Shown in pieces: positions 8,568 to 17,525 of a DNA stretch of 64,000 nt (positions are counted from its first letter, which is position 1; every line of letters begins with the position of its first letter). The stretch covers positions 248,001-312,000 of the forward strand of contig NZ_JAWUDN010000005.1 of assembly GCF_044430645.1 (NCBI RefSeq). The letters run 5' to 3'. The notes beneath the pieces were generated by a model, which was given only the letters and a program-made list of their open reading frames with translations, made no database searches and was not told the DNA's origin. Source of the stretch: Ewingella allii. GTDB lineage: Bacteria > Pseudomonadota > Gammaproteobacteria > Enterobacterales > Enterobacteriaceae. The position numbers and the translations under genes were made by a program.

Positions 8568-10883
8568 TTAATGGCAATCGTTAACTGCCGGCTGGCAGCA
8601 GGCGGCGACGTTGCGCGGTTTCAGCGTGACGGTCACGCGGCTGCGCATTTTGCGCAGTGCCACTAACACCAGCGCATTGAAAGCAATCACAGTAAGAATG
8701 ATGCCCAGACTGCTGGCCGGATGCTGGTTAAAGGTGGCGGTCTGGAAGAACAGGGTTGCCAGCGAATAGGCCACGTTCAGCCCCCAGGCGATGGAGAAGG
8801 CCATCCATCCACGGCTGGTTTCGCGGGCGATGGCCCCCATGACCGACACACAAGGCACATACAGCAGCACGAAGATCAGGTAGCTGTAAGCTGAAATCGC
8901 CGTGCCGAATTTACTGCTCATCACGCCCATCGAGGTGGCAGCCATTTCGCCGTCGCCCTTGCTGGCTTCAATCGGGTTCGACAGTACGCTCAGGCTGAAG
9001 GTATCTTTCAGGCCCTGCCAGGTTTCGTGCACCGCGCCGTTCAATTCATCCAACAGGTTGAAGTTGGCGGCATCAAACTCCTGCGTGGTGATGTGCTCGG
9101 CGGTATATAAGGTGTTGAGCGTGCCCACCACCACTTCCTTCGCCATCGCGCCGGTAACTAACCCAACCGTCGCCTGCCAGTTATCTTCATGAACGCCCAT
9201 TGGTTTCAGCAGCGGGGTTAGCACTTTACTGACGCTGGCCAGCGCCGAGTCATTAATGTTGTCCACCGCCTTGCCGCTAAAGGAGAAACTGTTCAGCGCG
9301 CCGATACAAATACTTGCGATAACAATGACTTTACCCGCGCGCAGCACAAAACCTTTCAGGCGCTGCCAGGTTTGCAGCAGCAGGCTTTTCAGATGCGGAA
9401 TGTGGTAAACCGGCAGTTCCATCACGAAGGGAGAAGCTTCACCGCGCATGATGGTGTATTTCAGCACCAGGCCGGTGAGGATGGCGACCACAATGCCGAG
9501 CAGATAGAGCGAGAACACCACGGAGGCGCCGCTCTGGCCAAAGAACGCGGCGGAGAACACGGCGAAAATCGCCAGACGCGCGCCGCAGGACATAAACGGC
9601 GCCATCATGACGGTCATCAGCCTTTCGCGCGGCGCGTCCAAGGTGCGCGCGCCCATAATCGAAGGCACATTGCAGCCGAAGCCGACGATCAGCGGCACGA
9701 AGGATTTGCCCGGCAGCCCCAAGGCCTGCATCAGTCGGTCCATCACGAACGCGGCTCGCGCCATGTAGCCGGAGTCTTCGAGGAAGGAGAGGAACAGGTA
9801 CATCATGCCAATTTGTGGCACCAGGGGCAGCACGGTGTTGATACCGCCGCCAATCCCCTGCGCGAGGAAAATCGTCAGCCACTGCGGGAAGTGCAGGATG
9901 AAGCCAACCCACTGCATGCCCTGAATGAAGACAGCCGCCGAGCCGATATCGAAAATCGGCTGCAGCGCGCCACCGATGTTAATCGCCAGCAGGAACATCA
10001 GGTACATCACCAGCAGGAAAATCGGTACGCCGAGGAAACGGTTGAGGATCACCCGGTCGAGAAGTTGCGTCATGCGATTCGGCGCGGTCAGGTGTGAATT
10101 ACTTACCGCCTCGCACAGATTGACGATGCTCTGATAGCGCGCATCGGCGATTAGCAGCGCCGGGTCTTCATGCTGCTGGCTGACCAGTCTTTGGCGCACG
10201 GCGGGCAATAGCGCGGAGGCTTGCGGGGCGTGAGTCTGGCTATAAATGTCGCCTTCCAGCATCTGCAAGGCCAGCCAGCGGCGCTGTTGTAATGGCAGAG
10301 TGTCGGGCATGGCGTCGGCCATGGCGTCCACTTCCTGCTGTAAAACCGGCGGGTAAATCACCCGAGAGAGATCAGAGGCGGCAGGGCGGCTATCAATGCA
10401 TTTTTTCAACTCGCTGATGCCGCTGGCGCGGGTGGAAATCAGCGCAATGACCGGGCAACCCAGCCGTTTTTCCAGAGCAGAAATATCAATAGTGATGTTC
10501 TGGGTCTGGGCAATATCCAGCATGTTCAGCGCCACAATGCAGGGAATGCCAAGCTCCAGCAGTTGCAGCGTTAAGTAGAGATTGCGTTCCAGATTCGAGG
10601 CATCCACCACGTTTACGATCAGGTCGGCGTCGCCGCTGAGAATGTAGTGACAGGCAATTTGCTCGTCGAGCGAGGTTTGCTCGGAGATGGTGGTGAGCGA
10701 ATAGGTGCCTGGCAGATCAACCAGAGTAACCTGATGCCCGGCCGTGGAGAACTGGCCTTCTTTGCGCTCGACGGTGACGCCTGCCCAATTCCCCACGCGT
10801 TGACGTGCGCCAGTTAATTGGTTGAAAAGGGTGGTTTTACCGGAGTTCGGATTACCAATTAAGCCAATAGTCAGTGCTTTCAT
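8568..10883 (-). CDS. feoB: Ferrous iron permease FeoB
   Basis: Inner-membrane Fe(II) transporter of 771 aa (E. coli 773). The N-terminal G domain has GNPNSGKTT (residues 10-18), DLPGTYSL and the specificity motif NMLD; about 270 residues later come the Gate regions and transmembrane helices. The conserved FVPLIVGFGCNVPSIMGART and a second Gate motif YVPCVSVMGAIARE are clear. The ATG follows feoA by 72 bases, and it is co-transcribed with feoA and feoC. Confidence 0.97.
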   Translation of the reverse strand: MKALTIGLIGNPNSGKTTLFNQLTGARQRVGNWAGVTVERKEGQFSTAGHQVTLVDLPGTYSLTTISEQTSLDEQIACHYILSGDADLIVNVVDASNLERNLYLTLQLLELGIPCIVALNMLDIAQTQNITIDISALEKRLGCPVIALISTRASGISELKKCIDSRPAASDLSRVIYPPVLQQEVDAMADAMPDTLPLQQRRWLALQMLEGDIYSQTHAPQASALLPAVRQRLVSQQHEDPALLIADARYQSIVNLCEAVSNSHLTAPNRMTQLLDRVILNRFLGVPIFLLVMYLMFLLAINIGGALQPIFDIGSAAVFIQGMQWVGFILHFPQWLTIFLAQGIGGGINTVLPLVPQIGMMYLFLSFLEDSGYMARAAFVMDRLMQALGLPGKSFVPLIVGFGCNVPSIMGARTLDAPRERLMTVMMAPFMSCGARLAIFAVFSAAFFGQSGASVVFSLYLLGIVVAILTGLVLKYTIMRGEASPFVMELPVYHIPHLKSLLLQTWQRLKGFVLRAGKVIVIASICIGALNSFSFSGKAVDNINDSALASVSKVLTPLLKPMGVHEDNWQATVGLVTGAMAKEVVVGTLNTLYTAEHITTQEFDAANFNLLDELNGAVHETWQGLKDTFSLSVLSNPIEASKGDGEMAATSMGVMSSKFGTAISAYSYLIFVLLYVPCVSVMGAIARETSRGWMAFSIAWGLNVAYSLATLFFQTATFNQHPASSLGIILTVIAFNALVLVALRKMRSRVTVTLKPRNVAACCQPAVNDCH

Positions 10884-10955
10884 ACGTTGATTTCTACGTG
10901 AGGGAAGAGAGCGGCGCGGGCATTAAATAAAAGCGAGCCCGCGCTGAAAAAATCA

Positions 10956-11180
10956 TCAGGCCTGAATTTCCAGCTTTAACAGGTCGAGGTCTTTTTTGCG
11001 CACCACCAGACTGGTGCGACGGGTTTCGATTTGTACCGGATCACCCATGGGCGCTACGCGGATAATATTGAACAGAGAGCCGGGCAGCATGCCCAGTGAC
11101 AGCAGTTTCTGCCGATAAGCCGGGCTGATTTCATGTGAAAAGCCGGTAATTTTATAAGCACGTTGAGAGAGTAGTTGCAT
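10956..11180 (-). CDS. feoA: Ferrous iron transport protein FeoA
   Basis: 74-aa cytosolic SH3-like protein that is needed for FeoB activity. The length and sequence (SPAYRQKLLSLGMLPGSLFN and the terminal ETRRTSLVVRKKDLDLLKLE) match the enterobacterial family. It is the first gene of feoABC; the 384 bases upstream contain candidate Fur and FNR sites, consistent with the known iron and anaerobic control of feo. Confidence 0.95.
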   Translation of the reverse strand: MQLLSQRAYKITGFSHEISPAYRQKLLSLGMLPGSLFNIIRVAPMGDPVQIETRRTSLVVRKKDLDLLKLEIQA

Positions 11181-11336
11181 AGGTCCTCGCGAAGCGTTCA
11201 GGCGGAATGGGGACGGCGATAGCGCCGTGCTTCCTTGCCCGGTTATTACCCCCTGACTGGGGTAAATCGTTGCGAAATAGGGTCTGGTTGGTGTCCGGCG
11301 AAGCCTTGCCAGACTAATTACTTTTAGAAGTAAAAA

Positions 11337-11360
11337 TGCGAATAGTTATCATAATTAGTA
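11337..11360 (-). promoter_or_regulatory. Candidate Fur box upstream of feoA
   Basis: Read on the feo strand, TAATTATGATAACTATTC matches the 19-bp Fur consensus (GATAATGATAATCATTATC) at about 13 positions, centred on TGATAA. It lies about 160 bases before the feoA start. Fur control of feo is established in E. coli; the site here is a match by eye only. Confidence 0.45.
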
Positions 11361-11446
11361 CGCACGAAGAGAGTTAAAAAAGGGACATTCCCTAAAAGAC
11401 TCCCTTCGCGATGGGGCTATCCTATTCCTCTGTTAGGGCAGATTTA

Positions 11447-11460
11447 TTGATTTAACTCAG
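11447..11460. promoter_or_regulatory. Candidate FNR site upstream of feoA
   Basis: TTGAT-TTAA-CTCAG has a perfect left half and 3/5 of the right half of the FNR consensus TTGAT-N4-ATCAA. It lies about 270 bases before feoA, which is far for direct activation, so the assignment is weak. The rest of 11181-11510 shows no gene. Confidence 0.3.
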
Positions 11461-11516
11461 TGATTACGTGATTAGTAATCATTCAAGAAGTAGGGGTATT
11501 GGCGAGAATAATAAAA

Positions 11517-11539
11517 AAGCCGCTGAAATTCAGCGGCTT
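11517..11539 (-). terminator. Rho-independent terminator of tex
   Basis: AAGCCGCTG / CAGCGGCTT stem with a 5-base loop. On the reverse strand it is followed by a T-run (A-run at 11513-11518), 26 bases after the tex stop. Confidence 0.85.
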
Positions 11540-11564
11540 TGAGTAAGAGCAGAAATTGGCGCTT

Positions 11565-13910
11565 TTAGTGCTTTTTACCAAAGGCGGCGGCGAGGGCGTC
11601 GCCCATCGCGCTGTTGCCCGCAGGCGTAGACGCCGCGCGTCCGGCCGGTTTGTTCGGCGCACCGCGCTTTTGCGCGTCACGGCCGTTGCCACCGGCAGGT
11701 GCCGCCGAACCGCCACCGCGACGAGCAGAGGTTTCGCCCGGCTGCTCGTCCAGACGCATGGTCAGGGCGATACGCTTACGCTGCAAGTCCACTTCCATCA
11801 CTTTCACTTTAACGATATCGCCCGCTTTGACCACGGTGTGAGGGTCATCGACAAACTTATTCGCCAGCGAAGAGATGTGCACCAGACCGTCCTGATGTAC
11901 GCCGATATCCACGAAGGCGCCGAAATTGGTCACGTTAGTCACCGAGCCTTCCAGCACCATGCCCGGCAGCAGGTCATTCATGGTTTCAACGCCGTCAGCA
12001 AAGGTCGCGGTTTTGAACTCAGGACGCGGATCGTGCCCTGGCTTTTCCAGCTCTTTGATGATGTCGGTCACCGTCGGCACGCCGAACTGCTCGTCGGTGA
12101 ACTCGCTGGCTTTCAGGCCGCGCAGGGCGTTGGAGTCGCCCATCAGCTCTTTCAGCGCCAGATTGGTGGCCGCCAAAATGCGCTGCACCACCGGGTAAGT
12201 TTCCGGGTGAACGGTTGAGGCATCCAGCGGGTTATCGCCGTGGTTGATACGCAGGAAGCCCGCGCACTGTTCAAAGGCTTTTGGCCCCAGACGGCTCACT
12301 TTCAGCAGCTGCTCACGGTTGCGGAACTGGCCGTTTTCGTCGCGCCAGCTGACAATATTCTGCGCCATCATGCGCGTCAGGCCCGCGACGCGAGTCAACA
12401 ACGGCACCGAGGCGGTATTCAGGTCAACGCCCACGGCGTTCACGCAGTCTTCCACCACGGCATCGAGTTTCTTCGCCAATTGGGTCTGGCTGACGTCATG
12501 CTGGTACTGGCCGACACCAATGGATTTCGGGTCGATTTTCACCAGCTCGGCCAGCGGGTCTTGCAGGCGGCGGGCAATAGAAACCGCGCCACGAATAGAC
12601 ACGTCGAGGTCGGGGAACTCCTGCGCCGCCAGCTCAGAGGCTGAATAGACCGACGCGCCCGCCTCGCTGACAATCACTTTCTGCGCTTTCACTTCCGGGA
12701 ACTGTTTTTGCAGGTCGAGGAAGAAACGCTCGGTTTCGCGAGAAGCCGTGCCGTTGCCGATAGCCACCAGTTCAACATTGTGTTTGATGCACAGCGCCGC
12801 AACCTGCTGGGCCGCTTTCGCCGCCTGACCGGTGTGTGGGTAAACGGTGTCAATGCCGACCAGCTTGCCGGTGTTGTCGACTACCGCCACTTTCACGCCG
12901 GTGCGCAGGCCGGGGTCGAGGCCCATGGTGGCGCGCATTCCGGCCGGAGCGGCCATCAGCAGGTCGTGCATGTTGCGGGCGAAGACGTTAATCGCTTCGT
13001 CTTCGGCGCGCTCGCGCACCGTGCTCATCAGCTCGGTTTCAAGGTGCAGCAGCACTTTGATGCGCCATGTCCAGTTGACTACCGCGCGACGCCAAACGTC
13101 GGCTGGCGCATTGTTCAGGCGCAGCCCGAGGTGCTCAATGATCAGCTGTTCGGCATAGCTCTCTTTTGGCGCTTCGTCATGCTGCGGATCGGCGTTCAGC
13201 GCCAGTTGCAGCACGCCTTCGTTGCGACCACGGAACATCGCCAGCGCGCGGTGAGAAGGGACTTTGGAAATCGGTTCGTGATGGTCGAAGTAGTCGCTAA
13301 ATTTCGCGCCTTCCTGCTCTTTGCCATCGACCACGCGAGAGACTAAGTGGGCATTCTTCCACAGGTAGTCGCGAACTTTGGCCAACAGGCTAGCATCTTC
13401 GGCGAAACGCTCCATTAAGATGTAGCGCGCACCGTCAAGGGCGGCTTTGATGTCGGCGACGCCTTTTTCTGCATCAACGAATTTGGCTGCGGTGGCGTCC
13501 GGCTCGTTTTGCGGCTCATTCCACAGCAGGTCGGCCAGCGGCTCGAGGCCAGCTTCAATGGCGATTTGCCCGCGAGTCCGGCGCTTAGGTTTATACGGCA
13601 GGTATAAATCTTCCAGCTCGGTTTTGCTCAGCGTGGTGTTAATCGCTTTGGCGAGGTCGTCGCTCAGTTTTCCCTGATCCTCAATGGATTTGAGAATGGT
13701 TTGGCGGCGATCTTCAAGTTCACGCAGATAGCCCAGACGGCTGTCCAACTGACGCAGTTGGGTATCATCCAACCCACCGGTGACTTCCTTACGATACCGC
13801 GCAATAAATGGCACGGTATTACCTTCATCCAGCAGACGCACCACGGAAGCAACCTGCTCCGGGCGAACCTGCAATTCAGTTGCGATAATGCGGCTCAGTT
13901 GATCATTCAT
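11565..13910 (-). CDS. tex: RNA-binding transcription accessory protein Tex
   Basis: 781-aa homologue of E. coli YhgF/Tex (773 aa), a highly conserved nucleic-acid-binding protein related to Spt6 with a role in transcription and ribosome fitness. Visible parts are the N-terminal HTH-like region, a YqgF/RNase H-like core (ATMGLDPGLRTGVKVAVVD), a helix-hairpin-helix region (LNTASVPLLTRVAGL) and an S1 RNA-binding domain at about residues 650-725 (GMVLEGSVTNVTNFGAFVDI). The C-terminal 60 residues are a flexible Gly/Ala/Arg-rich tail. It lies between feoA and greB, as in E. coli. Confidence 0.96.
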   Translation of the reverse strand: MNDQLSRIIATELQVRPEQVASVVRLLDEGNTVPFIARYRKEVTGGLDDTQLRQLDSRLGYLRELEDRRQTILKSIEDQGKLSDDLAKAINTTLSKTELEDLYLPYKPKRRTRGQIAIEAGLEPLADLLWNEPQNEPDATAAKFVDAEKGVADIKAALDGARYILMERFAEDASLLAKVRDYLWKNAHLVSRVVDGKEQEGAKFSDYFDHHEPISKVPSHRALAMFRGRNEGVLQLALNADPQHDEAPKESYAEQLIIEHLGLRLNNAPADVWRRAVVNWTWRIKVLLHLETELMSTVRERAEDEAINVFARNMHDLLMAAPAGMRATMGLDPGLRTGVKVAVVDNTGKLVGIDTVYPHTGQAAKAAQQVAALCIKHNVELVAIGNGTASRETERFFLDLQKQFPEVKAQKVIVSEAGASVYSASELAAQEFPDLDVSIRGAVSIARRLQDPLAELVKIDPKSIGVGQYQHDVSQTQLAKKLDAVVEDCVNAVGVDLNTASVPLLTRVAGLTRMMAQNIVSWRDENGQFRNREQLLKVSRLGPKAFEQCAGFLRINHGDNPLDASTVHPETYPVVQRILAATNLALKELMGDSNALRGLKASEFTDEQFGVPTVTDIIKELEKPGHDPRPEFKTATFADGVETMNDLLPGMVLEGSVTNVTNFGAFVDIGVHQDGLVHISSLANKFVDDPHTVVKAGDIVKVKVMEVDLQRKRIALTMRLDEQPGETSARRGGGSAAPAGGNGRDAQKRGAPNKPAGRAASTPAGNSAMGDALAAAFGKKH

Positions 13911-14022
13911 AGGCTTTTCATTCGTTGAGTGACATAAAACTGGGGGACAGTTATACGTTTTGAGGGTGAAAAATGCCAGTTATCTGGCCCTTCTCACCGG
14001 CGTTTTGAGAGTCATGGAAGGT

Positions 14023-14511
14023 TTACGAACTCGGCGCTTGTTCATCATAGTTGATTTCATTCACATACCACATGGCTTCGCCCACCGGGGTTTGCACCAC
14101 GGCGCTGTCGCCCACCTCTTTCTTCAGCAGGGCGCGGGCCATCGGCGAGTCGATAGAAATGTAATCTTTGCGGCCAAAAATTTCGTCATAGCCGACGATG
14201 CGAAAACGCTTGGTGTCGCCGTCGTCATTTTCGATATCAACCCAGGCCCCAAAGAACACTTTGCCTTTTTGCTGCGGCGAGTAATCGACAATGCGCAGTT
14301 GCTCAAGGCACTTGGTCAGATAGCGCACCCGGCGGTCAATCTCGCGCAGGCGCTTCTTATTATATTGGTAATCGGCGTTTTCACTGCGGTCGCCAAGGCT
14401 GGCAGCCCAGGTGACTTTCTTGGTCACTTCGGGCCGCTCTTCGCGCCAGAGGAAGTCCAGCTCTTGCTTAAGTTTGTTATAACCTTCGCGGGTAATCAGT
14501 TTGGTTTTCAT
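14023..14511 (-). CDS. greB: Transcription elongation factor GreB
   Basis: 162-aa cleavage factor that rescues backtracked RNA polymerase by stimulating its intrinsic RNA cleavage. The N-terminal coiled coil carries the acidic tip (SLGDRSENADYQYNKKR) and the C-terminal FKBP-like domain is intact. An upstream in-frame ATG would add 10 residues, but MKTKLITREGYNKLKQEL is the conserved GreB start, so 14511 is chosen. It is divergent from ompR, the E. coli arrangement. Confidence 0.96.
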   Translation of the reverse strand: MKTKLITREGYNKLKQELDFLWREERPEVTKKVTWAASLGDRSENADYQYNKKRLREIDRRVRYLTKCLEQLRIVDYSPQQKGKVFFGAWVDIENDDGDTKRFRIVGYDEIFGRKDYISIDSPMARALLKKEVGDSAVVQTPVGEAMWYVNEINYDEQAPSS

Positions 14512-14795
14512 ATTCTGTTCACGAGTGAGTCTGTGCGCCAAAGGGGGATATTTTCATAGCCGGGTTGCAGGCTCAAGATTGCTAGAGCAAATTAGCCGGA
14601 AAGAGGTAAAGTGGCAATCATGCTGATTTATGTTACCGGGGGCGTGAGTAGCCGCTGAAAATTGTTGATAAATTAGGAAAAGCATAATCTTTGTAACAAT
14701 TTCGACTAGAATATATACCATTAATAGCTGTCTGTTTTAGCACGAATTTCTAACAATACAGACTTCGGGTATTCATGCCTTTGGGAGTAATAAAA
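14512..14795. promoter_or_regulatory. greB / ompR divergent promoter region
   Basis: 284 bases without a gene. The ompR-proximal half is AT-rich, with a -10-like TAGAATATAT near 14707-14716 and runs of A/T that would suit IHF, as known for E. coli ompR. I cannot place the start site from sequence alone. Confidence 0.4.
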
Positions 14796-15515
14796 ATGCA
14801 AGAGAATCATAAGATTCTGGTTGTTGATGACGATATGCGCCTGCGGGCTCTTTTAGAACGTTACCTGACCGAACAAGGTTTTCAGGTACGCAGCGTAGCG
14901 AACGCCGAACAGATGGATCGCTTGCTGACTCGTGAATCATTCCACCTGATGGTGCTGGATTTAATGCTTCCTGGCGAAGACGGCCTGTCCATTTGCCGCC
15001 GCCTGCGCAGCCAAAGTAACCCGATGCCAATCATTATGGTTACCGCGAAAGGTGAAGAAGTTGACCGTATCGTTGGTCTGGAAATCGGCGCCGATGACTA
15101 TATTCCTAAGCCATTTAACCCGCGTGAACTGCTGGCCCGTATCCGCGCCGTGCTGCGCCGTCAGGCTAATGAACTGCCGGGCGCGCCTTCTCAAGAAGAA
15201 GCGGTGATCTCCTTCGGTAAGTTCAAACTGAACCTCGGCACCCGCGAGATGTTCCGTGAAGATGAGCCTATGCCATTGACCAGCGGCGAGTTTGCCGTGT
15301 TGAAAGCCTTGGTCAGCCATCCGCGTGAGCCATTATCTCGCGACAAGTTGATGAACTTGGCTCGTGGCCGCGAATACAGCGCCATGGAGCGTTCCATCGA
15401 CGTGCAAATTTCCCGCCTGCGCCGCATGGTGGAAGAAGATCCGGCACACCCACGTTACATCCAAACCGTTTGGGGCTTGGGTTACGTCTTTGTACCGGAC
15501 GGCAGTAAGGCATGA
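14796..15515 (+). CDS. ompR: Osmolarity response regulator OmpR
   Basis: 239-aa winged-helix response regulator of the OmpR/EnvZ pair, controlling porin and other envelope genes. It is nearly identical to the E. coli protein. The phospho-acceptor is Asp55 (HLMVLDLMLPGEDG), with the acidic pocket VVDDDMR and conserved Lys in DYIPKPFNP; the DNA-binding domain covers the C-terminal 100 residues. The track frame is open 7 codons upstream, but MQENHKILVVDDDM at 14796 is the conserved start. Overlaps envZ by 4 bases (ATGA), indicating translational coupling. Confidence 0.98.
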   Translation: MQENHKILVVDDDMRLRALLERYLTEQGFQVRSVANAEQMDRLLTRESFHLMVLDLMLPGEDGLSICRRLRSQSNPMPIIMVTAKGEEVDRIVGLEIGADDYIPKPFNPRELLARIRAVLRRQANELPGAPSQEEAVISFGKFKLNLGTREMFREDEPMPLTSGEFAVLKALVSHPREPLSRDKLMNLARGREYSAMERSIDVQISRLRRMVEEDPAHPRYIQTVWGLGYVFVPDGSKA

Positions 15516-16873
15516 GACGAATACGCTTTTCACCGCGTAGCTCGTTTGCCCGAACCCTGCTATTGATCGTCACCTTGCTGTTCGTCAGCTTGGTGACGAC
15601 CTATTTGGTCGTGCTGAATTTCGCCATTCTGCCGAGTCTGCAACAGTTCAATAAGGTCTTGGCTTACGAAGTGCGTATGCTCATGACCGATCAGTTGCAG
15701 CTGGAAGATGGCACGCTGCTGGCCGTTCCTCCTGCATTCCGCCGCGAAATCTACCGCGAGCTGGGGATTTCCCTCTATACCAACTCTGCCGCTGAAGAGA
15801 GCGGGCTGCGTTGGGCGCAACACTACGAATTTCTCAGTCAGCAAATGGCGCAGCAGCTCGGTGGCCCAACCGATGTTCGCGTCGAAGTGAACAAGAATAC
15901 CCCGGTCGTGTGGCTGAAAACCTGGCTGTCGCCTGACATCTGGGTGCGCGTGCCGTTGACCGAAATTCATCAGGGCGATTTCTCCCCGCTGTTCCGCTAC
16001 ACCTTGGCGATTATGCTGTTAGCCATAGGCGGCGCATGGCTGTTTATCCGTATTCAAAACCGACCCTTGGTGGAACTCGAACACGCCGCATTGCAGGTGG
16101 GTAAGGGGATAATCCCGGCCCCGCTGCGCGAGTACGGCGCGTCTGAGGTGCGTTCGGTGACCCGCGCGTTCAACCAGATGGCCGCCGGCGTGAAGCAGCT
16201 TGCCGACGACCGAACCTTGCTGATGGCCGGTGTCAGCCACGACCTGCGCACGCCGTTGACCCGTATTCGTTTAGCGACGGAGATGATGAGCGACGGCGAT
16301 GGCTACCTCGCGGAGTCCATCAACAAGGACATCGAAGAGTGCAATGCCATTATCGAGCAGTTCATCGATTATCTGCGCACCGGGCAGGAGTTGCAGACCG
16401 AAGAGTGCGATCTCAACTCGATTCTCGGCGAAGTGATTGCCGCCGAAAGTGGATACGAGCGTGAAATCGATAGCGATTTGGTCAGCGGCGAAGTGCTGGT
16501 CAATGTGCATCCGCTGTCTATCAAACGCGCCGTGGTGAATATGGTGGTGAACGCCGCCCGCTACGGCAACGGCTGGATAAAAGTCAGCAGCGGCAAGGAG
16601 TTGCAGCGCGGTTGGTTCCAGGTTGAAGACGACGGTCCCGGCATTGAACCAAGCCAGCTGAAGCACCTGTTCCAGCCATTTGTTCGCGGCGACAGCGCCC
16701 GCACTACCAGCGGCACCGGACTAGGTTTAGCGATTGTGCAGCGCATCATCGATGCCCACGCCGGTTCGCTAGATATCGGCCGCAGCCCGCGCGGTGGACT
16801 CCGCATTCGGGCATATCTCCCCCTGCCGGTGGAGAAGGCAGTTGTGACTTCACTTCCGCAGAAAACCGTTTGA
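15512..16873 (+). CDS. envZ: Osmosensor histidine kinase EnvZ
   Basis: 453-aa inner-membrane sensor kinase (E. coli 450). The N-terminal transmembrane segment (LLLIVTLLFVSLVTTYLVVL) and a second one near residues 160-180 flank a periplasmic domain. A HAMP region follows, then the phosphorylated His243 in GVSHDLRTPLTRIR, and the HATPase domain with N-box (NMVVNAARYGNG), DDGPGI and GTGLGLAIV motifs. It phosphorylates and dephosphorylates OmpR. The palindromic repeat element starts 35 bases after its stop. Confidence 0.97.
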   Translation: MRRIRFSPRSSFARTLLLIVTLLFVSLVTTYLVVLNFAILPSLQQFNKVLAYEVRMLMTDQLQLEDGTLLAVPPAFRREIYRELGISLYTNSAAEESGLRWAQHYEFLSQQMAQQLGGPTDVRVEVNKNTPVVWLKTWLSPDIWVRVPLTEIHQGDFSPLFRYTLAIMLLAIGGAWLFIRIQNRPLVELEHAALQVGKGIIPAPLREYGASEVRSVTRAFNQMAAGVKQLADDRTLLMAGVSHDLRTPLTRIRLATEMMSDGDGYLAESINKDIEECNAIIEQFIDYLRTGQELQTEECDLNSILGEVIAAESGYEREIDSDLVSGEVLVNVHPLSIKRAVVNMVVNAARYGNGWIKVSSGKELQRGWFQVEDDGPGIEPSQLKHLFQPFVRGDSARTTSGTGLGLAIVQRIIDAHAGSLDIGRSPRGGLRIRAYLPLPVEKAVVTSLPQKTV

Positions 16874-16908
16874 GTTAAGGGGGTATAGCCCCTTGCTCCT
16901 CAAGCCTT

Positions 16909-17506
16909 AAGTTCAAATTCAAAACCGTGGGCGTCGGCCCACACCGACCAAGGGAGGCGTAAACGCGCCTCCCTTGGAACCCTGCGTTTTTTATTGCTGT
17001 GAGATCGAGGCTTCGCAGGGTTGGAATGGACGTGTTTCAGTCACCATAATGACAGCCGCGAAAAGCCGCCGCTTAGGCGGTTCCCTCGCTGCGGGATTAC
17101 AACCCGCGCAAAAAAGGCGCGGTTTTCCACCTCTTGCTCGGCGTCATTTCTGAACGCGGCCTACTGGCATTTACGCCGAACCGTTTCATTCAATTCGCAA
17201 AACAAACCTGAACCTACTGAAAAGGGACGATTGAAAAGCCTCAAAAGCGCGCTCAAAAATGGCGCCGAATGAATGGTTCGAGACCAAAGGCTCGAAGCCT
17301 GAAATTCGGGAACCGCCTAAGCGGCGACATTTTGCGGTGTGAACTGAAGTGACTGAAACATGTCCCTCCAACAAGCGAAGCGCGCAGTAAAAGAGCCGGG
17401 GATTCTCAAGGGGCGCGGCGATAGGCGCCCCTTGAGGCCGGTGTGGCGGCAGCGCACGACCTTGACCTTAAGGCCGGTGTGGGCCGGTGCCCACGACCTT
17501 GACCTT
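16909..17506. repeat. Palindrome-rich intergenic repeat element, copy A
   Basis: About 600 bases of non-coding DNA between the convergent envZ and pckA stops, similar over its length to 57311-57884. The ends are imperfect inverted repeats (left GTGGGCGTCGGCCCACACCG, right its complement, ending GACCTTGACCTT). Inside are a left hairpin (16948-16959 / 16966-16977), a right hairpin (17405-17416 / 17425-17436, loop GGCGATAG) and long-range arms: 17067-17085 is the exact reverse complement of 17308-17326. The right-end module is present twice in tandem (about 17437-17470 and 17472-17506). No open frame is shared by the copies. It could be a MITE-like element or a structured RNA; I do not recognise the family. 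Confidence 0.85.
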
Positions 17507-17525
17507 CAAAATTTGCTAAAGCTTT

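Noticed and set aside
9372..10097. 241-codon open frame opposite feoB
   Set aside because: Translation is His/Arg/Gln-rich noise; feoB on the other strand is fully conserved.
16909..17506. Element copies considered as ERIC, REP/BIME or YPAL repeats
   Set aside because: They are about 600 bases; ERIC is about 127, REP about 35 and Yersinia palindromic repeats about 170, and the end sequences do not match.
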